Assembly (NCBI GenBank): GCA_002336245.1 | Contig: DDDG01000026.1 | Location: 59,224 to 123,223, forward strand | Length of the DNA stretch: 64,000 nt | Source of the DNA: Flavobacteriales bacterium UBA1986 | GTDB taxonomy: Bacteria; Bacteroidota; Bacteroidia; Flavobacteriales_G; Salibacteraceae | Reading direction: 5' to 3' | Shown: one piece after another, positions 42,994 to 52,617 of the stretch | Numbering within the stretch: the first letter of the stretch is position 1 | Layout: every line of letters begins with the position of its first letter | The notes under the pieces: generated by a model | What the model was told of the DNA's origin: nothing | Seen by the model: only the letters and a program-made list of their open reading frames with translations | The model's database searches: none | Translations under genes and position numbers: made by a program

Positions 42994-45900
42994 ATGATTA
43001 TACGAAAGGTTTTGGGTGTGTTTTGGGCTGTACTAATGACGAGCCAAGTATTGGGACAAGTTTACTGCGAACCCACAGCAGATTGTTCTCAAAACGACCA
43101 CATCAACGACTTCGTCTTTCGCACGATTACCAACACCAATACGAACGGCAGTAATTGTGGGTTTTGGCCTTTTGGGGGCACTTCATACATCAACACGGGA
43201 ATTCAAACAAACGTAACCCAAGGAAGCAATTACGCTTTTTCAATTGCCACGGATGCCCGCCCTCAAGGTTTTGCCATCTGGGCCGATTGGAATTCCGACG
43301 GAGACTTCAACGATGCATCAGAATTTGTTTGGGCTTCACCAAATGCAGGAACCAGCTTTAGTGGAAGCATCACCATTCCATTGAAGGCTAAACCAGGAAA
43401 CACTCGGCTGAGGGTACGTTGCATTCGAGGAACCACCATTTCTAGCAACCAATCTTGTACAAATTTCAATTCAGGAGAAACGGAAGATTACACTTTGATC
43501 GTCGCCGCAAATTCGCAAATTCCTCAAACCGATTTCATTGCCAATGTAACCTCAGCGACACCAAATTGCGACCTACAATTCTTTGATAAAACTCCTCAGT
43601 ACGTCACTTCCTACCTCTGGGATTTTGGTGATGGTGGAAGCAGTACGCTCGCCAACCCAGTGCATTCGTATTCAAGTGCAGGAAGCTACACCGTTCGCCT
43701 CACGGCTACCAATGTGAATGGAAATTCTACCGAAACCAAAACGAACTACATCAGCATCGGTGGAGTGGGCTTACCCAGCGCCAACTGCACTCCTGCATGC
43801 TCCACCATCTTGGCTGGTCTTGGGGTTACTCTGTTTGAGCTTGGAACCAACTCCGTGAGTTCTGCTGACGCAAATGCTGGATATGAAGATTTGAGCTGCA
43901 GTCCGTTCGATGTCACCCAAGGTGAGACTTACCCAATTTCAATTCAATCTTCCCAAACTGTGCTGCAGTATTACCGCATGTGGATCGATTGGAACGGCGA
44001 CGGCTTCATCAGCAACAGTTCAGAACTTGTTTTCAGCCAAAACAACGTTCAAAGTGCCAGTGGAACGATCAACATTCCTTCCTCTGCAGTTTTAAACACA
44101 CCCATTCGTGTTCGCGTTGCTGGAGTGTATTACCTGAATGCTCCTTCAAGTTTTACTCCTTGTTCAGGAATGAGCAACGGTCAGATGGAAGACCACGCCA
44201 TCATCGTTCGTCCAAATACAAAACCTCCCAAATCCGACTTCAGCAGCGATGTCCAAAACTCTTGCAATGGCGATGTTCAGTTTCAAGATTTCAGCACCAA
44301 TGTGCCAACACAGTGGACGTGGAGTTTTGGCGATGGCAATTCCAGCAATGCTCAGAATCCACATCACACCTACGCCAGCAGCGGAACTTTTAATGTGCAG
44401 CTCATCGCCACCAACACCTTTGGCAGCGACACGATTGTAAAAAACTCCTTCGTAACGGTAACTCTGGCAAACAACGTTAAGCCCAACTGCAGCGTCACCA
44501 CCTTAAGTCATACCTCCGACTACGGCATTCACTACGTACTGCTCCAAACGATGAATAAAATCACCGGAGGCGGTGAAGAAGGTTATCAAGACTACAGCTG
44601 TACCAACAATCTTCAGTTGATGAAGCAAACGAAATACCCAATTACGATTAAAACTGGTGATGCAAACCGCGAGGATGTGAACGTGTGGGTCGATTTGGAT
44701 GACAATGGCGTTTTCGGGAGCGGAGAACTCTTGATCAATTCGCTGAACAAGAACACACACAACGATACTCTGCTCATTCCGAGCACAGCCATCACGGGGA
44801 ATGCGGTACGTATGCGAATCAGTTCCGATTTCATCGGAAGCAACTTAGGCCCTTGCGACGACCCAACTTTTGGCCAAGTTGAAGACTACAGCCTAACGCT
44901 GTCCAACAATCCGGACCAAGTAAACGCCGACCTCAGCGTCGATTCAAACATCAGTTGCACAGGCACTATCAACTTCACAGATCAAAGCAGCAACAGTCCG
45001 ACATCATGGATGTGGAATTTTGGAGATGGAAACACAAGTACACTTCAAAATCCAGTGCACACCTATTCAGCACCAGGCACCTACACAGTTTCCTTACAAG
45101 TGTCAAAAGGAGGTGTTTCAGACCAAGCGATCCGCACCAATCTTGTGCATGTCATATCAAATTGCCGGGCAGATACAATTCCCGTCAACGGAAGCGCGCA
45201 AACGCTGACAGATTGCGGTGGTCGCATTCAAGATTCTGGGGGCAATGCAGACTATCAAAACAACACCGATGGAATTCGTACAATCAGTCCTGCAAATGCT
45301 CTGAGTCTGACATTGACCTTCAATATTTTTGATTTTGAATCTGGTCTCGATTCTTTAAACATATACGACGGGCCGAACACAAGTTCTCCCCTCATTGGAA
45401 GCTATAGTGGGAATTCACTGCCGAATGGTGGCGTAATCAGCTCTACCGGCAACAGCTTAACTCTATGGCAACGCACAAACCCCAGCGGAGTAGCTTCGGG
45501 ATTTGATGCCTCCTGGACATGCGTCAGTGCTCCCAGCGCTCCACAGAGTTTCTTTGAAGCAGATTCGACGCAGAGCTGCAGTGGACGGGTGCAGTTTACC
45601 GACTTATCTTCCAATGCACCAGATCAGTGGGCTTGGAATTTTGGGGATGGAGGTGGAAGCAATCTTCAAGATCCACTTCATCAGTACATCTCTAGTGGAT
45701 TTTACGATGTACGCCTAATTGCGAAAAACTCAATCGGCTCCGATACCTTGGTAAAGACTGCTTACATTCAAGTAGGCGCGGCCTTTTGTGCCGTTGGCCT
45801 CGATGAACTCCCTTCACAGAATAATTGGAGCGCCTACCCCAACCCAACGAATGGGGAAATCACATTGGACCTCAACGAATTTGAAAAGCATGACTTGAGC

Positions 45901-46068
45901 ATCAGTGTTCTTGACTTGAGCGGTCGCATCCTTCAGGTGGAAGCTTTGACAGGCTCTCAGGATCATCTGTTTGAAATGAAACTCAACAATCTCAGTGCTG
46001 GAAGCTATATTTTACTTTTGGAGACTGCCGAGTACAAAAGCAGCAAATTGATTTTTTACCGTCCGTGA
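42994..46068 (+). CDS. Secreted GEVED/PKD/CUB multidomain protein with T9SS type A sorting domain
   Basis: A 1024-aa secreted protein with a signal peptide to about residue 21. Three GEVED domains (about 30-170, 270-410 and 505-635; motifs WADWNSDGDFND, WIDWNGDGFI and WVDLDDNGVFG) alternate with PKD domains (WDFGDGGSST, WSFGDGNSSN, WNFGDGNTST). A CUB-like domain (about 735-850, LNIYDGPNTSS) and a fourth PKD (WNFGDGGGSN) follow. The C-terminal 70 residues form a type A sorting domain (SAYPNPTNGEITLDL ... LSAGSYILLLE). It is probably a surface adhesin or matrix protein. A TAACTTTA box at 42969-42976 lies 17 nt upstream. It overlaps the next gene by 4 bp (GTGA). Confidence 0.9.
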   Translation: MIIRKVLGVFWAVLMTSQVLGQVYCEPTADCSQNDHINDFVFRTITNTNTNGSNCGFWPFGGTSYINTGIQTNVTQGSNYAFSIATDARPQGFAIWADWNSDGDFNDASEFVWASPNAGTSFSGSITIPLKAKPGNTRLRVRCIRGTTISSNQSCTNFNSGETEDYTLIVAANSQIPQTDFIANVTSATPNCDLQFFDKTPQYVTSYLWDFGDGGSSTLANPVHSYSSAGSYTVRLTATNVNGNSTETKTNYISIGGVGLPSANCTPACSTILAGLGVTLFELGTNSVSSADANAGYEDLSCSPFDVTQGETYPISIQSSQTVLQYYRMWIDWNGDGFISNSSELVFSQNNVQSASGTINIPSSAVLNTPIRVRVAGVYYLNAPSSFTPCSGMSNGQMEDHAIIVRPNTKPPKSDFSSDVQNSCNGDVQFQDFSTNVPTQWTWSFGDGNSSNAQNPHHTYASSGTFNVQLIATNTFGSDTIVKNSFVTVTLANNVKPNCSVTTLSHTSDYGIHYVLLQTMNKITGGGEEGYQDYSCTNNLQLMKQTKYPITIKTGDANREDVNVWVDLDDNGVFGSGELLINSLNKNTHNDTLLIPSTAITGNAVRMRISSDFIGSNLGPCDDPTFGQVEDYSLTLSNNPDQVNADLSVDSNISCTGTINFTDQSSNSPTSWMWNFGDGNTSTLQNPVHTYSAPGTYTVSLQVSKGGVSDQAIRTNLVHVISNCRADTIPVNGSAQTLTDCGGRIQDSGGNADYQNNTDGIRTISPANALSLTLTFNIFDFESGLDSLNIYDGPNTSSPLIGSYSGNSLPNGGVISSTGNSLTLWQRTNPSGVASGFDASWTCVSAPSAPQSFFEADSTQSCSGRVQFTDLSSNAPDQWAWNFGDGGGSNLQDPLHQYISSGFYDVRLIAKNSIGSDTLVKTAYIQVGAAFCAVGLDELPSQNNWSAYPNPTNGEITLDLNEFEKHDLSISVLDLSGRILQVEALTGSQDHLFEMKLNNLSAGSYILLLETAEYKSSKLIFYRP

Positions 46069-49000
46069 TCCATAGGATACTAAGTCTTCTTCTCCTATTT
46101 CTAGGCCTCTCTTTAAATAGTCTCGCTACCCATGATGTTGGGGGCAGCATTGCCTATGAATTTAAGGGTGATCCCGACGGCGATGGCCTCTACACCTACG
46201 ACATCGTTCTCACTACATATCAGAATTGCAATTCCGTCTTTTGGTGGACCACAGGAAATGGTAATTTCCCATTTGGTAGTCAAGTAATCGGTGTGTATGA
46301 AGGAAGCAATGTGGTGACAAACATCAGTTTAACTCAAACTGTAACACTGAATCTGAATTCAGTCGATTCAAATAGAATTGGCATTGACCTACCTTCAGGA
46401 TGCCCTGCCCCTCCTACCTCGGTATGTGTATATGAAGTCATTTATAGAGGAAGTGTTGACCTTCCACTCACCTCCTTGGGCTATCATTTTATTTTCGATA
46501 AATGTTGTCGGAATGTACTGACCAACATCTCTTCTCCTCAGCCTCCTTCAAATGGTTCCGGCGTCATCTATTATGCTTGGACCTCTGGTCCCCTTTCGGG
46601 AAACAGCTCACCCGTTTTCGCCGACTTATCGGTTCCATTTATTTGCCGGGGCGACACCATTCCAATACTGAATACGGCTGTAGATCCAGATGGCGATCAA
46701 TTGCTTTTCTCCTTTGAACATCCTTTTGATGGCAACGCAACGAACTCAGGCACCCCTCATCCCACTTCCTATACTTGGCCTCCGTCTTTGGTCACTTACT
46801 TGCCGGGCTTTAATGTAAATCAACCCTTTGGTTCAAGTGGGTATTCCTTCGTGAACGCCTTCACTGGATACACTGAATATTATTCCCCAAACACAGGTGT
46901 TTATGGGGTGACAATTCAAATCAAAGAGCTGAATGGCAATGGAGATTTGGTGGGGCTTTCAAGAAGACACTATCAATTCCAAGTCCTTTCTGGTTGTCAG
47001 CCGAATACGAGACCAAAACTTTCAAACGTGGGCTCTAGTGGGCAAACTAGTTACACGATTGAAGAAGGTGATACTCTATGCTTTGACGTCACTTTTCAAG
47101 ATCCTGACGGCGACAGCTTAAATTTTGCTACCAACATCAATGGCAGCATCTTCAACTCAAGCATTACCAATCCAGCGGCTACTGCCTCTGCCTTCACCTT
47201 TACTGCCACTACGGCAACTTCAGAATTCTGTTGGAATACAGGTTGTGGCCAAGGTCGCTCTCTCCCCTATCAGTTCACTGCCTCCGTTGCCGACGATGGT
47301 TGTTTTCCTAAATCTGCGTCAGAAGTCTACCAAATTTCCGTCGACCCTTTTGTGGGCCCAGAAAGGATCACTGGGGAGACCAACCTATGTTCAGGTCAAG
47401 TGGAAACTTATTCAACCGATTCAATTCCCGGAGCCACCTATTCCTGGACGATTATTGGTGGCACTCAAATTTCCGGAGGAAACGGCCCGAGGATTTCTGT
47501 AGAATGGGGAAATGGCCCTGGAGGTACGGTGCAGGTACGTGCACTATCCAAGAATTCATGCCCATCAGATCCAATCGATTTGTCTACAACGATCCGCAGC
47601 ATTCAGTATGATGCAGGAAACGACACAACGATCTGCTTGGGAGATACCATACAGCTTGGCGGAAACCCAACAGCGCCTGCGCTTTCACTTCTGAAATGGA
47701 CTCCGAATTCAAGCCTGAATTTCGACACAGTTCCAAATCCATTGGCCTTTCCAAGCAGCAGTACAACCTATGTTTTAGAAGTTCGAGATGCGCTGGGCTG
47801 CACCGTGGTTGATTCTGTAATCGTAAGCATCGCCACAAACCCCAATGCGACTGCCGGAAATGACACCACCATTTGTTTGGGCGATGTGATTCAGTTGAAT
47901 GCTTCTGGCGGAACAAACTATGCCTGGTCTCCTTCCACCGGCCTGAGTGCTACCAACATTCCGAATCCGACCGTCAACATATTGACTACTCAAACCTATG
48001 TTGTCACCATCACAGATGGTTCTCCCTGTCCGACGGTAGATAGCATAACCGTTACCATCTTCAACCCCGCATTGGTAAATGCAGGGAACGATACTTCAAT
48101 TTGCATTGGCGAAGCATTGAGAATTGGAGGAAACCCAACGGCTCAGGTTGGAGCTGACTTTCTTTGGACACCTTCCGCCAATCTGAGCAACGATACCGTG
48201 GCGAATCCAGTTTTCACTCCAAGCCTTCCCGGTGTTTTCACCCTCAGTGTAGCTGTAACGGCAGGAAATGGCTGCAGCACCACCGACAACATTATAGTAA
48301 GAGTAAATGCTTTACCGAACGTTCAAGCTTCGGCCACACGGAATTTGATTTGTGAAGACGACACCACCTTGCTGCGAGCTTCAGGCGGACTGACTTACGA
48401 ATGGCTTCCATTCAACACATTGAGCGATAGCATTGGAACTCCTGTTATTGCGAGTCCCTTAGATACTACAAGCTATATTCTAAGTGGAACAGATGTCAAT
48501 GGCTGTATAGCTTCTGACACTGTTAGGATTGATGTGAGTCTGAAGCCCATCATTGAAACAGACAGCATTTTATTCTTGTGTCGCAACGATACGCTTCAAC
48601 TGGATGCGACTGCTGGGCCAGGAATCAGTTACACTTGGTCGTCGAACCCAGTTGCGAATTTCATCAGTTCCTCGAATGTTCGTAATCCTTTTGTAAGCCA
48701 TAATGTTGCAGGAGACACCTTGATCTTCTCGCTTTTGGGAAATCGAACGACCGTGGCAAACTGCAGCAATGTAGACACAGCCTTAATCATTGTCGATTCT
48801 ATCGTCCCCACCGATGCAGGTCTCGATACTTTCTTCTGCAGCCCAGGCTCAATTGTCATTGGAGGCAATCCAACAGCTTTTGCTGGAACTCAATTCGCGT
48901 GGACGAACTTTTTCTTGGATGATTCCACACTTGCAAACCCGACTGCCAACCCTCCAAGCGACTTCACATACAAAGTAAACACCACCAATGGCAGTTGTTT

Positions 49001-50945
49001 TGGAATCGATAGTGTACGAATTCGAGTAAAGAGCAGACCTGAGGTTGAAGTGACTCCAAGTAGCAGTGCGTACTGTGTTGGTGGCTCTGTGCAGTTGACG
49101 GGTAATTTATTGTCAGGTGTTCTTGGGACAAGCATTTGGTCTCCTACTGACAGTTTATCCAATCCAACTTCCTTGAGCACAACTTCTACCGTTGATGATA
49201 CCACATTGTACATCCTAACAGTAACCGACACCAATAGCTGCACCGCTGTAGACAGTGCTTTTGTGAATGTATTTACAAGTCCAATCATCAACCTTTTCGA
49301 CACTACGATTTGCGAAGGCGACTCTGTTCAGTATGTGAATGATCCGGCATTTAGCTACAACTGGAGTCCAAACAATCAAATCGATGATGTGAATTCCAGC
49401 CAACCCATTGTATTTCCAAGCATTACTCGGGAGTATTTTGTAGAAGCATCGAACGGACTCGGATGTTTCGGACGAGATTCAGCGATTGTTACAGTTCTAC
49501 CGCAACCAGTTTTGACTTTGCCTGCAGACACTACAATTTGCTTTGGAGATCAAATTCAGTTGCAAGCCAGTGGAGGAACCAGCATTCTATGGACTCCTTT
49601 CACCGCAATCTCAAACCCCATTGCCTACAACCCCATTGTAAATCCAACGATCACTCGCACTTATACCGCGACTATAACGAATGGTATTTGCGAGGCGTCG
49701 GGTGAGGTAACTGTATCTGTAAACCCTCGTGTGACCATCGTTGCAGGAAATGACGAAGCAGCGTGCTTTGGAAGTGCCGTTCAATTGAATGCGAGTGGTG
49801 GATTGACCTACAAGTGGAGACCAGGGCAATTTTTAGACGACAGCACAAGTGCCAATCCAATTGCGGTCGTTGGTACTCGCACCGGTTTTCAGGTAAGAGG
49901 ATTTGACGCTTTGGGATGCAGTTCCACCGACAGCGTGTACGTTGATGTGAACCCTCTGCCCTTTGCAGATGCAGGACCCGATCAAGTAGTTTGTTTTATT
50001 GGACAACAAATTCAACTGGGTGGTAGTCCTAGTGCCGATGCTGGGAATTTTACGAATTGGACCAACCGTTCGTTTCTCGACGATCCGAACAGTCCGAATC
50101 CTATTGCTTTGGTGACCTCCCCTCTACAGTTTATTCTTCAAGTGACCGACAGCAACAATTGCGTTAATCTCGACACCGTAGATGTGGACTATTTTAGGTT
50201 CAGCTTAAAACCCGTCGAGGATTTATGTTTGGGCGACTCTGTTCCTTTGGAATTGGCTGAATTGATCGGTACTGAACCTTTCACCTTCGAGTGGAGCCCC
50301 TCTCTGGGATTGGATTCAAATGGCTTTAGAGAACCGCTTGCCAGTCCTCCCTTTCCAATCGTTTATCAATTGGTAGTAGAAGATTCGAATGGTTGTCGAG
50401 ATTCCAATGTTGTTGACATCAACCTCAAACCAGCACCAGAAGCGGTGTTCACGGGTGAAGTAAAAGCAGATTGTGATAATGCGGTTGCCGAACTCGAAAA
50501 CGTGAGCATCGGCGCCGACAGCATACGGTGGGTGTTTAAAGATGGAGCATCAGTTGAAAACAACGTCGATCTGATTCTGGACTTTGGAAGCAGTCAAGAG
50601 GTTTCTCTATATGCCTATAGCAATGGTTGCATAGACACAGCCCAAGAGAATTTTGCTGCCGGTAACGTACAAGACTTCCTCAACTTCGAGTTACCCAACG
50701 TAATTACTCCCAACGGAGATGGCATCAATGACTTCTTCGACATCACGAACAACAACCGTTTTTACAGTTGCACTGAAGTGCGAATCTTCGACAGATGGGG
50801 CGTTGAAGTATACCGTTCGAATCCGCCGAGTCACATTTGGGATGGCACTACTTTTTCAGGAAATCAAGTTTCCGAGGGCGTATACTTCTATGCCGTGCAA
50901 CTAGGAAATGTTCTATTCCATGGGAATGTGACCGTGATCCGATGA
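46065..50945 (+). CDS. Giant Ig-like repeat surface protein with T9SS type B (gliding-motility) sorting domain
   Basis: A 1626-aa protein from GTG 46065, which overlaps the previous stop. After the signal peptide comes an N-terminal domain beginning THDVGGSIAYEF that is common in Bacteroidota type B cargo. About twelve Ig-like repeats of roughly 75 aa follow (residues about 510-1460), each opening like AGNDTTICLGDTIQLGG and containing W-x-P-x-x-x-L. The last 85 residues are the gliding-motility-associated C-terminal domain (NVITPNGDGINDFF, VRIFDRWGVEVY, GVYFYAVQL). It should be exported by T9SS; type B cargo usually depends on a PorP/SprF-type protein. Its stop overlaps the SanA-like start (ATGA). 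Confidence 0.92.
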   Translation: MIHRILSLLLLFLGLSLNSLATHDVGGSIAYEFKGDPDGDGLYTYDIVLTTYQNCNSVFWWTTGNGNFPFGSQVIGVYEGSNVVTNISLTQTVTLNLNSVDSNRIGIDLPSGCPAPPTSVCVYEVIYRGSVDLPLTSLGYHFIFDKCCRNVLTNISSPQPPSNGSGVIYYAWTSGPLSGNSSPVFADLSVPFICRGDTIPILNTAVDPDGDQLLFSFEHPFDGNATNSGTPHPTSYTWPPSLVTYLPGFNVNQPFGSSGYSFVNAFTGYTEYYSPNTGVYGVTIQIKELNGNGDLVGLSRRHYQFQVLSGCQPNTRPKLSNVGSSGQTSYTIEEGDTLCFDVTFQDPDGDSLNFATNINGSIFNSSITNPAATASAFTFTATTATSEFCWNTGCGQGRSLPYQFTASVADDGCFPKSASEVYQISVDPFVGPERITGETNLCSGQVETYSTDSIPGATYSWTIIGGTQISGGNGPRISVEWGNGPGGTVQVRALSKNSCPSDPIDLSTTIRSIQYDAGNDTTICLGDTIQLGGNPTAPALSLLKWTPNSSLNFDTVPNPLAFPSSSTTYVLEVRDALGCTVVDSVIVSIATNPNATAGNDTTICLGDVIQLNASGGTNYAWSPSTGLSATNIPNPTVNILTTQTYVVTITDGSPCPTVDSITVTIFNPALVNAGNDTSICIGEALRIGGNPTAQVGADFLWTPSANLSNDTVANPVFTPSLPGVFTLSVAVTAGNGCSTTDNIIVRVNALPNVQASATRNLICEDDTTLLRASGGLTYEWLPFNTLSDSIGTPVIASPLDTTSYILSGTDVNGCIASDTVRIDVSLKPIIETDSILFLCRNDTLQLDATAGPGISYTWSSNPVANFISSSNVRNPFVSHNVAGDTLIFSLLGNRTTVANCSNVDTALIIVDSIVPTDAGLDTFFCSPGSIVIGGNPTAFAGTQFAWTNFFLDDSTLANPTANPPSDFTYKVNTTNGSCFGIDSVRIRVKSRPEVEVTPSSSAYCVGGSVQLTGNLLSGVLGTSIWSPTDSLSNPTSLSTTSTVDDTTLYILTVTDTNSCTAVDSAFVNVFTSPIINLFDTTICEGDSVQYVNDPAFSYNWSPNNQIDDVNSSQPIVFPSITREYFVEASNGLGCFGRDSAIVTVLPQPVLTLPADTTICFGDQIQLQASGGTSILWTPFTAISNPIAYNPIVNPTITRTYTATITNGICEASGEVTVSVNPRVTIVAGNDEAACFGSAVQLNASGGLTYKWRPGQFLDDSTSANPIAVVGTRTGFQVRGFDALGCSSTDSVYVDVNPLPFADAGPDQVVCFIGQQIQLGGSPSADAGNFTNWTNRSFLDDPNSPNPIALVTSPLQFILQVTDSNNCVNLDTVDVDYFRFSLKPVEDLCLGDSVPLELAELIGTEPFTFEWSPSLGLDSNGFREPLASPPFPIVYQLVVEDSNGCRDSNVVDINLKPAPEAVFTGEVKADCDNAVAELENVSIGADSIRWVFKDGASVENNVDLILDFGSSQEVSLYAYSNGCIDTAQENFAAGNVQDFLNFELPNVITPNGDGINDFFDITNNNRFYSCTEVRIFDRWGVEVYRSNPPSHIWDGTTFSGNQVSEGVYFYAVQLGNVLFHGNVTVIR

Positions 50946-51598
50946 GGAAGTTCCTAAATATTTTTCTCTGCTTTTCGTTGATTTTCGGCATCCTCTTTCT
51001 GTCAGGCCACTTTCTTTTGTTGGGAGTGAGCGATAAGGTCACCGATTTCTCTGAGCCTTATTGCACCGAAGATTACCAGAATTTGCCAGATTGTAAAGTT
51101 GGCGTCGTTTTAGGGACAAGCAAGTGGGTGGAACGTGGAAGGATGAATCACTACTTCAAATACCGAATTGACGCAGCAGTGAAGCTCTATAGTTCAGGTA
51201 AAGTCAAATACATCTTGGTATCGGGAGACAATGGAACGAAAGCCTACAACGAACCTCGCGACTTCAAGAACATGTTGTTGGAAAAAGGGATTCCTGAAGA
51301 AAAAATTATTCTTGATTACGCTGGATTTAGAACCTTCGATTCTATGGTTCGAGCCAAAGAGGTTTTCGGGCAGGATAGTTTCATCGTCGTCTCGCAGGCT
51401 TTCCAAAACGAACGGGCGGTTTTCATTGCCAGAAAAAAAGGCGTGGAAGCCTTTGGTTACAATGCCCGTAATGTGAGTCAGGCAGGAGGCTGGTTGACCC
51501 GGCAGCGCGAAAAATTCGCACGCATCAAATTATTTTTGGATCTATATCTTCTCGATACGAAACCCAAATTTCTTGGGGAGGAAATTCACATCGACTAA
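50942..51598 (+). CDS. SanA/YdcF-type DUF218 membrane protein
   Basis: A 218-aa protein; ATG 50942 overlaps the upstream stop and starts at a membrane helix (about 5-26). The DUF218 domain has VVLGTSKWVERGRMNHYFKY, YILVSGDNGTKAYNEP and FIVVSQAFQNERAVFIARKKG, closest to E. coli SanA, which affects envelope permeability. It is translationally coupled to the giant type B protein, which is an unusual partner. Its stop shares CTAA with the stop of the convergent PorP/SprF gene. Confidence 0.9.
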   Translation: MRKFLNIFLCFSLIFGILFLSGHFLLLGVSDKVTDFSEPYCTEDYQNLPDCKVGVVLGTSKWVERGRMNHYFKYRIDAAVKLYSSGKVKYILVSGDNGTKAYNEPRDFKNMLLEKGIPEEKIILDYAGFRTFDSMVRAKEVFGQDSFIVVSQAFQNERAVFIARKKGVEAFGYNARNVSQAGGWLTRQREKFARIKLFLDLYLLDTKPKFLGEEIHID

Positions 51599-52617
51599 AA
51601 AGCCGGGCAGGGAATATACATCTGGGAGGCTCTTCTTCTCTTTGCGTCTCTTTGAGGATCGTGCCACTCCCATACAATAGCAATTTCATGTGCACCTGCC
51701 GTTATAGGTGAGGACAAGGAGCTGATGGTAATGTCGTATGAATAGCCAACTCGGAAATTGTAATAGCCATAACCTATCATAGCTACAATGGATTCATTGT
51801 TCAAGTGAGACCCAGGCGCAGGTTTGAGCGGCACTCCTCGATACCACAGACCGAAGATGAATGGATCGTAGGAGAAATACGTTCCGATGTCAAGCTGATC
51901 CCAATCTTGTTGATGCTTGTAGTTTCCTGCAACCAAAAAGCTGGAAATCACCTTCTTTTTAATGTTTCTCTTCACCGGAATTTTGAAACCTCCATGCGCC
52001 GAAAGCTTCATAGGGAGAGGACTCTTGTTCTGAACCAAGGACATGTTCGGCGCATTGAGGTGATGTGCCGCAACTCCCCACCATGTATCTCGAGAGTATA
52101 AAAGCATTCCCGAACTGACGTCCATATATGAGATTCCTTGTCCTCGATATAAATTGCTTGATGCGGAAGTTGAATTTCCAGTCACCAACTGATCTCCAAA
52201 AATGAGGTCATTGAAATCAACGGTTCTTTGCCCAAATCCAAATTGAAGTGCTGGCTTCCAATGCCACTTTCGGTTCAAGCGAACCCGATAAGTGTAAGAG
52301 AAGTGCGCACTGGTGCTTCGCAGTGAGGCCGTTCCTGCCTGATCTCTCTGAACCATCACTCCTATGCCAGAATTGATTTTCTCCATATTGTAGTCGAAGG
52401 TGAAGGTTGAACTCACGAAGGAATTCGAATTGGGAATCCCGGGCCATTGATTGCGATAGTTCGCCGTGATGCGAGCCTGCTGCGTATTTCCAGTAAAAGC
52501 TGGATTCAAATAAATGGGCACCGCATAGAATTGTGAAAACTGAGGATCCTGAGCATTCGCGCTTAAGAAGCTAAGAAAGACCAAAGTCGCAGCGATATGT
52601 CTCAGCTGAACCATCAT
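51595..52617 (-). CDS. PorP/SprF-family type IX secretion membrane protein
   Basis: A 340-aa outer-membrane protein with signal peptide (LVFLSFLSANAQ) and the PorP/SprF start DPQFSQFYAVPIYLNPAFTG. The rest is a predicted barrel, with repeats such as LFGLWYRGVPLKP and GYGYYNFRVGYSYDI. In Flavobacterium johnsoniae SprF is required for export of the adhesin SprB, and each paralogue tends to lie next to its own type B cargo. The upstream gene is such a cargo and the two overlap by 4 bp (ATGA). The C-terminus PCPAF is unusually short of a strong barrel signal. Confidence 0.92.
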   Translation of the reverse strand: MMVQLRHIAATLVFLSFLSANAQDPQFSQFYAVPIYLNPAFTGNTQQARITANYRNQWPGIPNSNSFVSSTFTFDYNMEKINSGIGVMVQRDQAGTASLRSTSAHFSYTYRVRLNRKWHWKPALQFGFGQRTVDFNDLIFGDQLVTGNSTSASSNLYRGQGISYMDVSSGMLLYSRDTWWGVAAHHLNAPNMSLVQNKSPLPMKLSAHGGFKIPVKRNIKKKVISSFLVAGNYKHQQDWDQLDIGTYFSYDPFIFGLWYRGVPLKPAPGSHLNNESIVAMIGYGYYNFRVGYSYDITISSLSSPITAGAHEIAIVWEWHDPQRDAKRRRASQMYIPCPAF

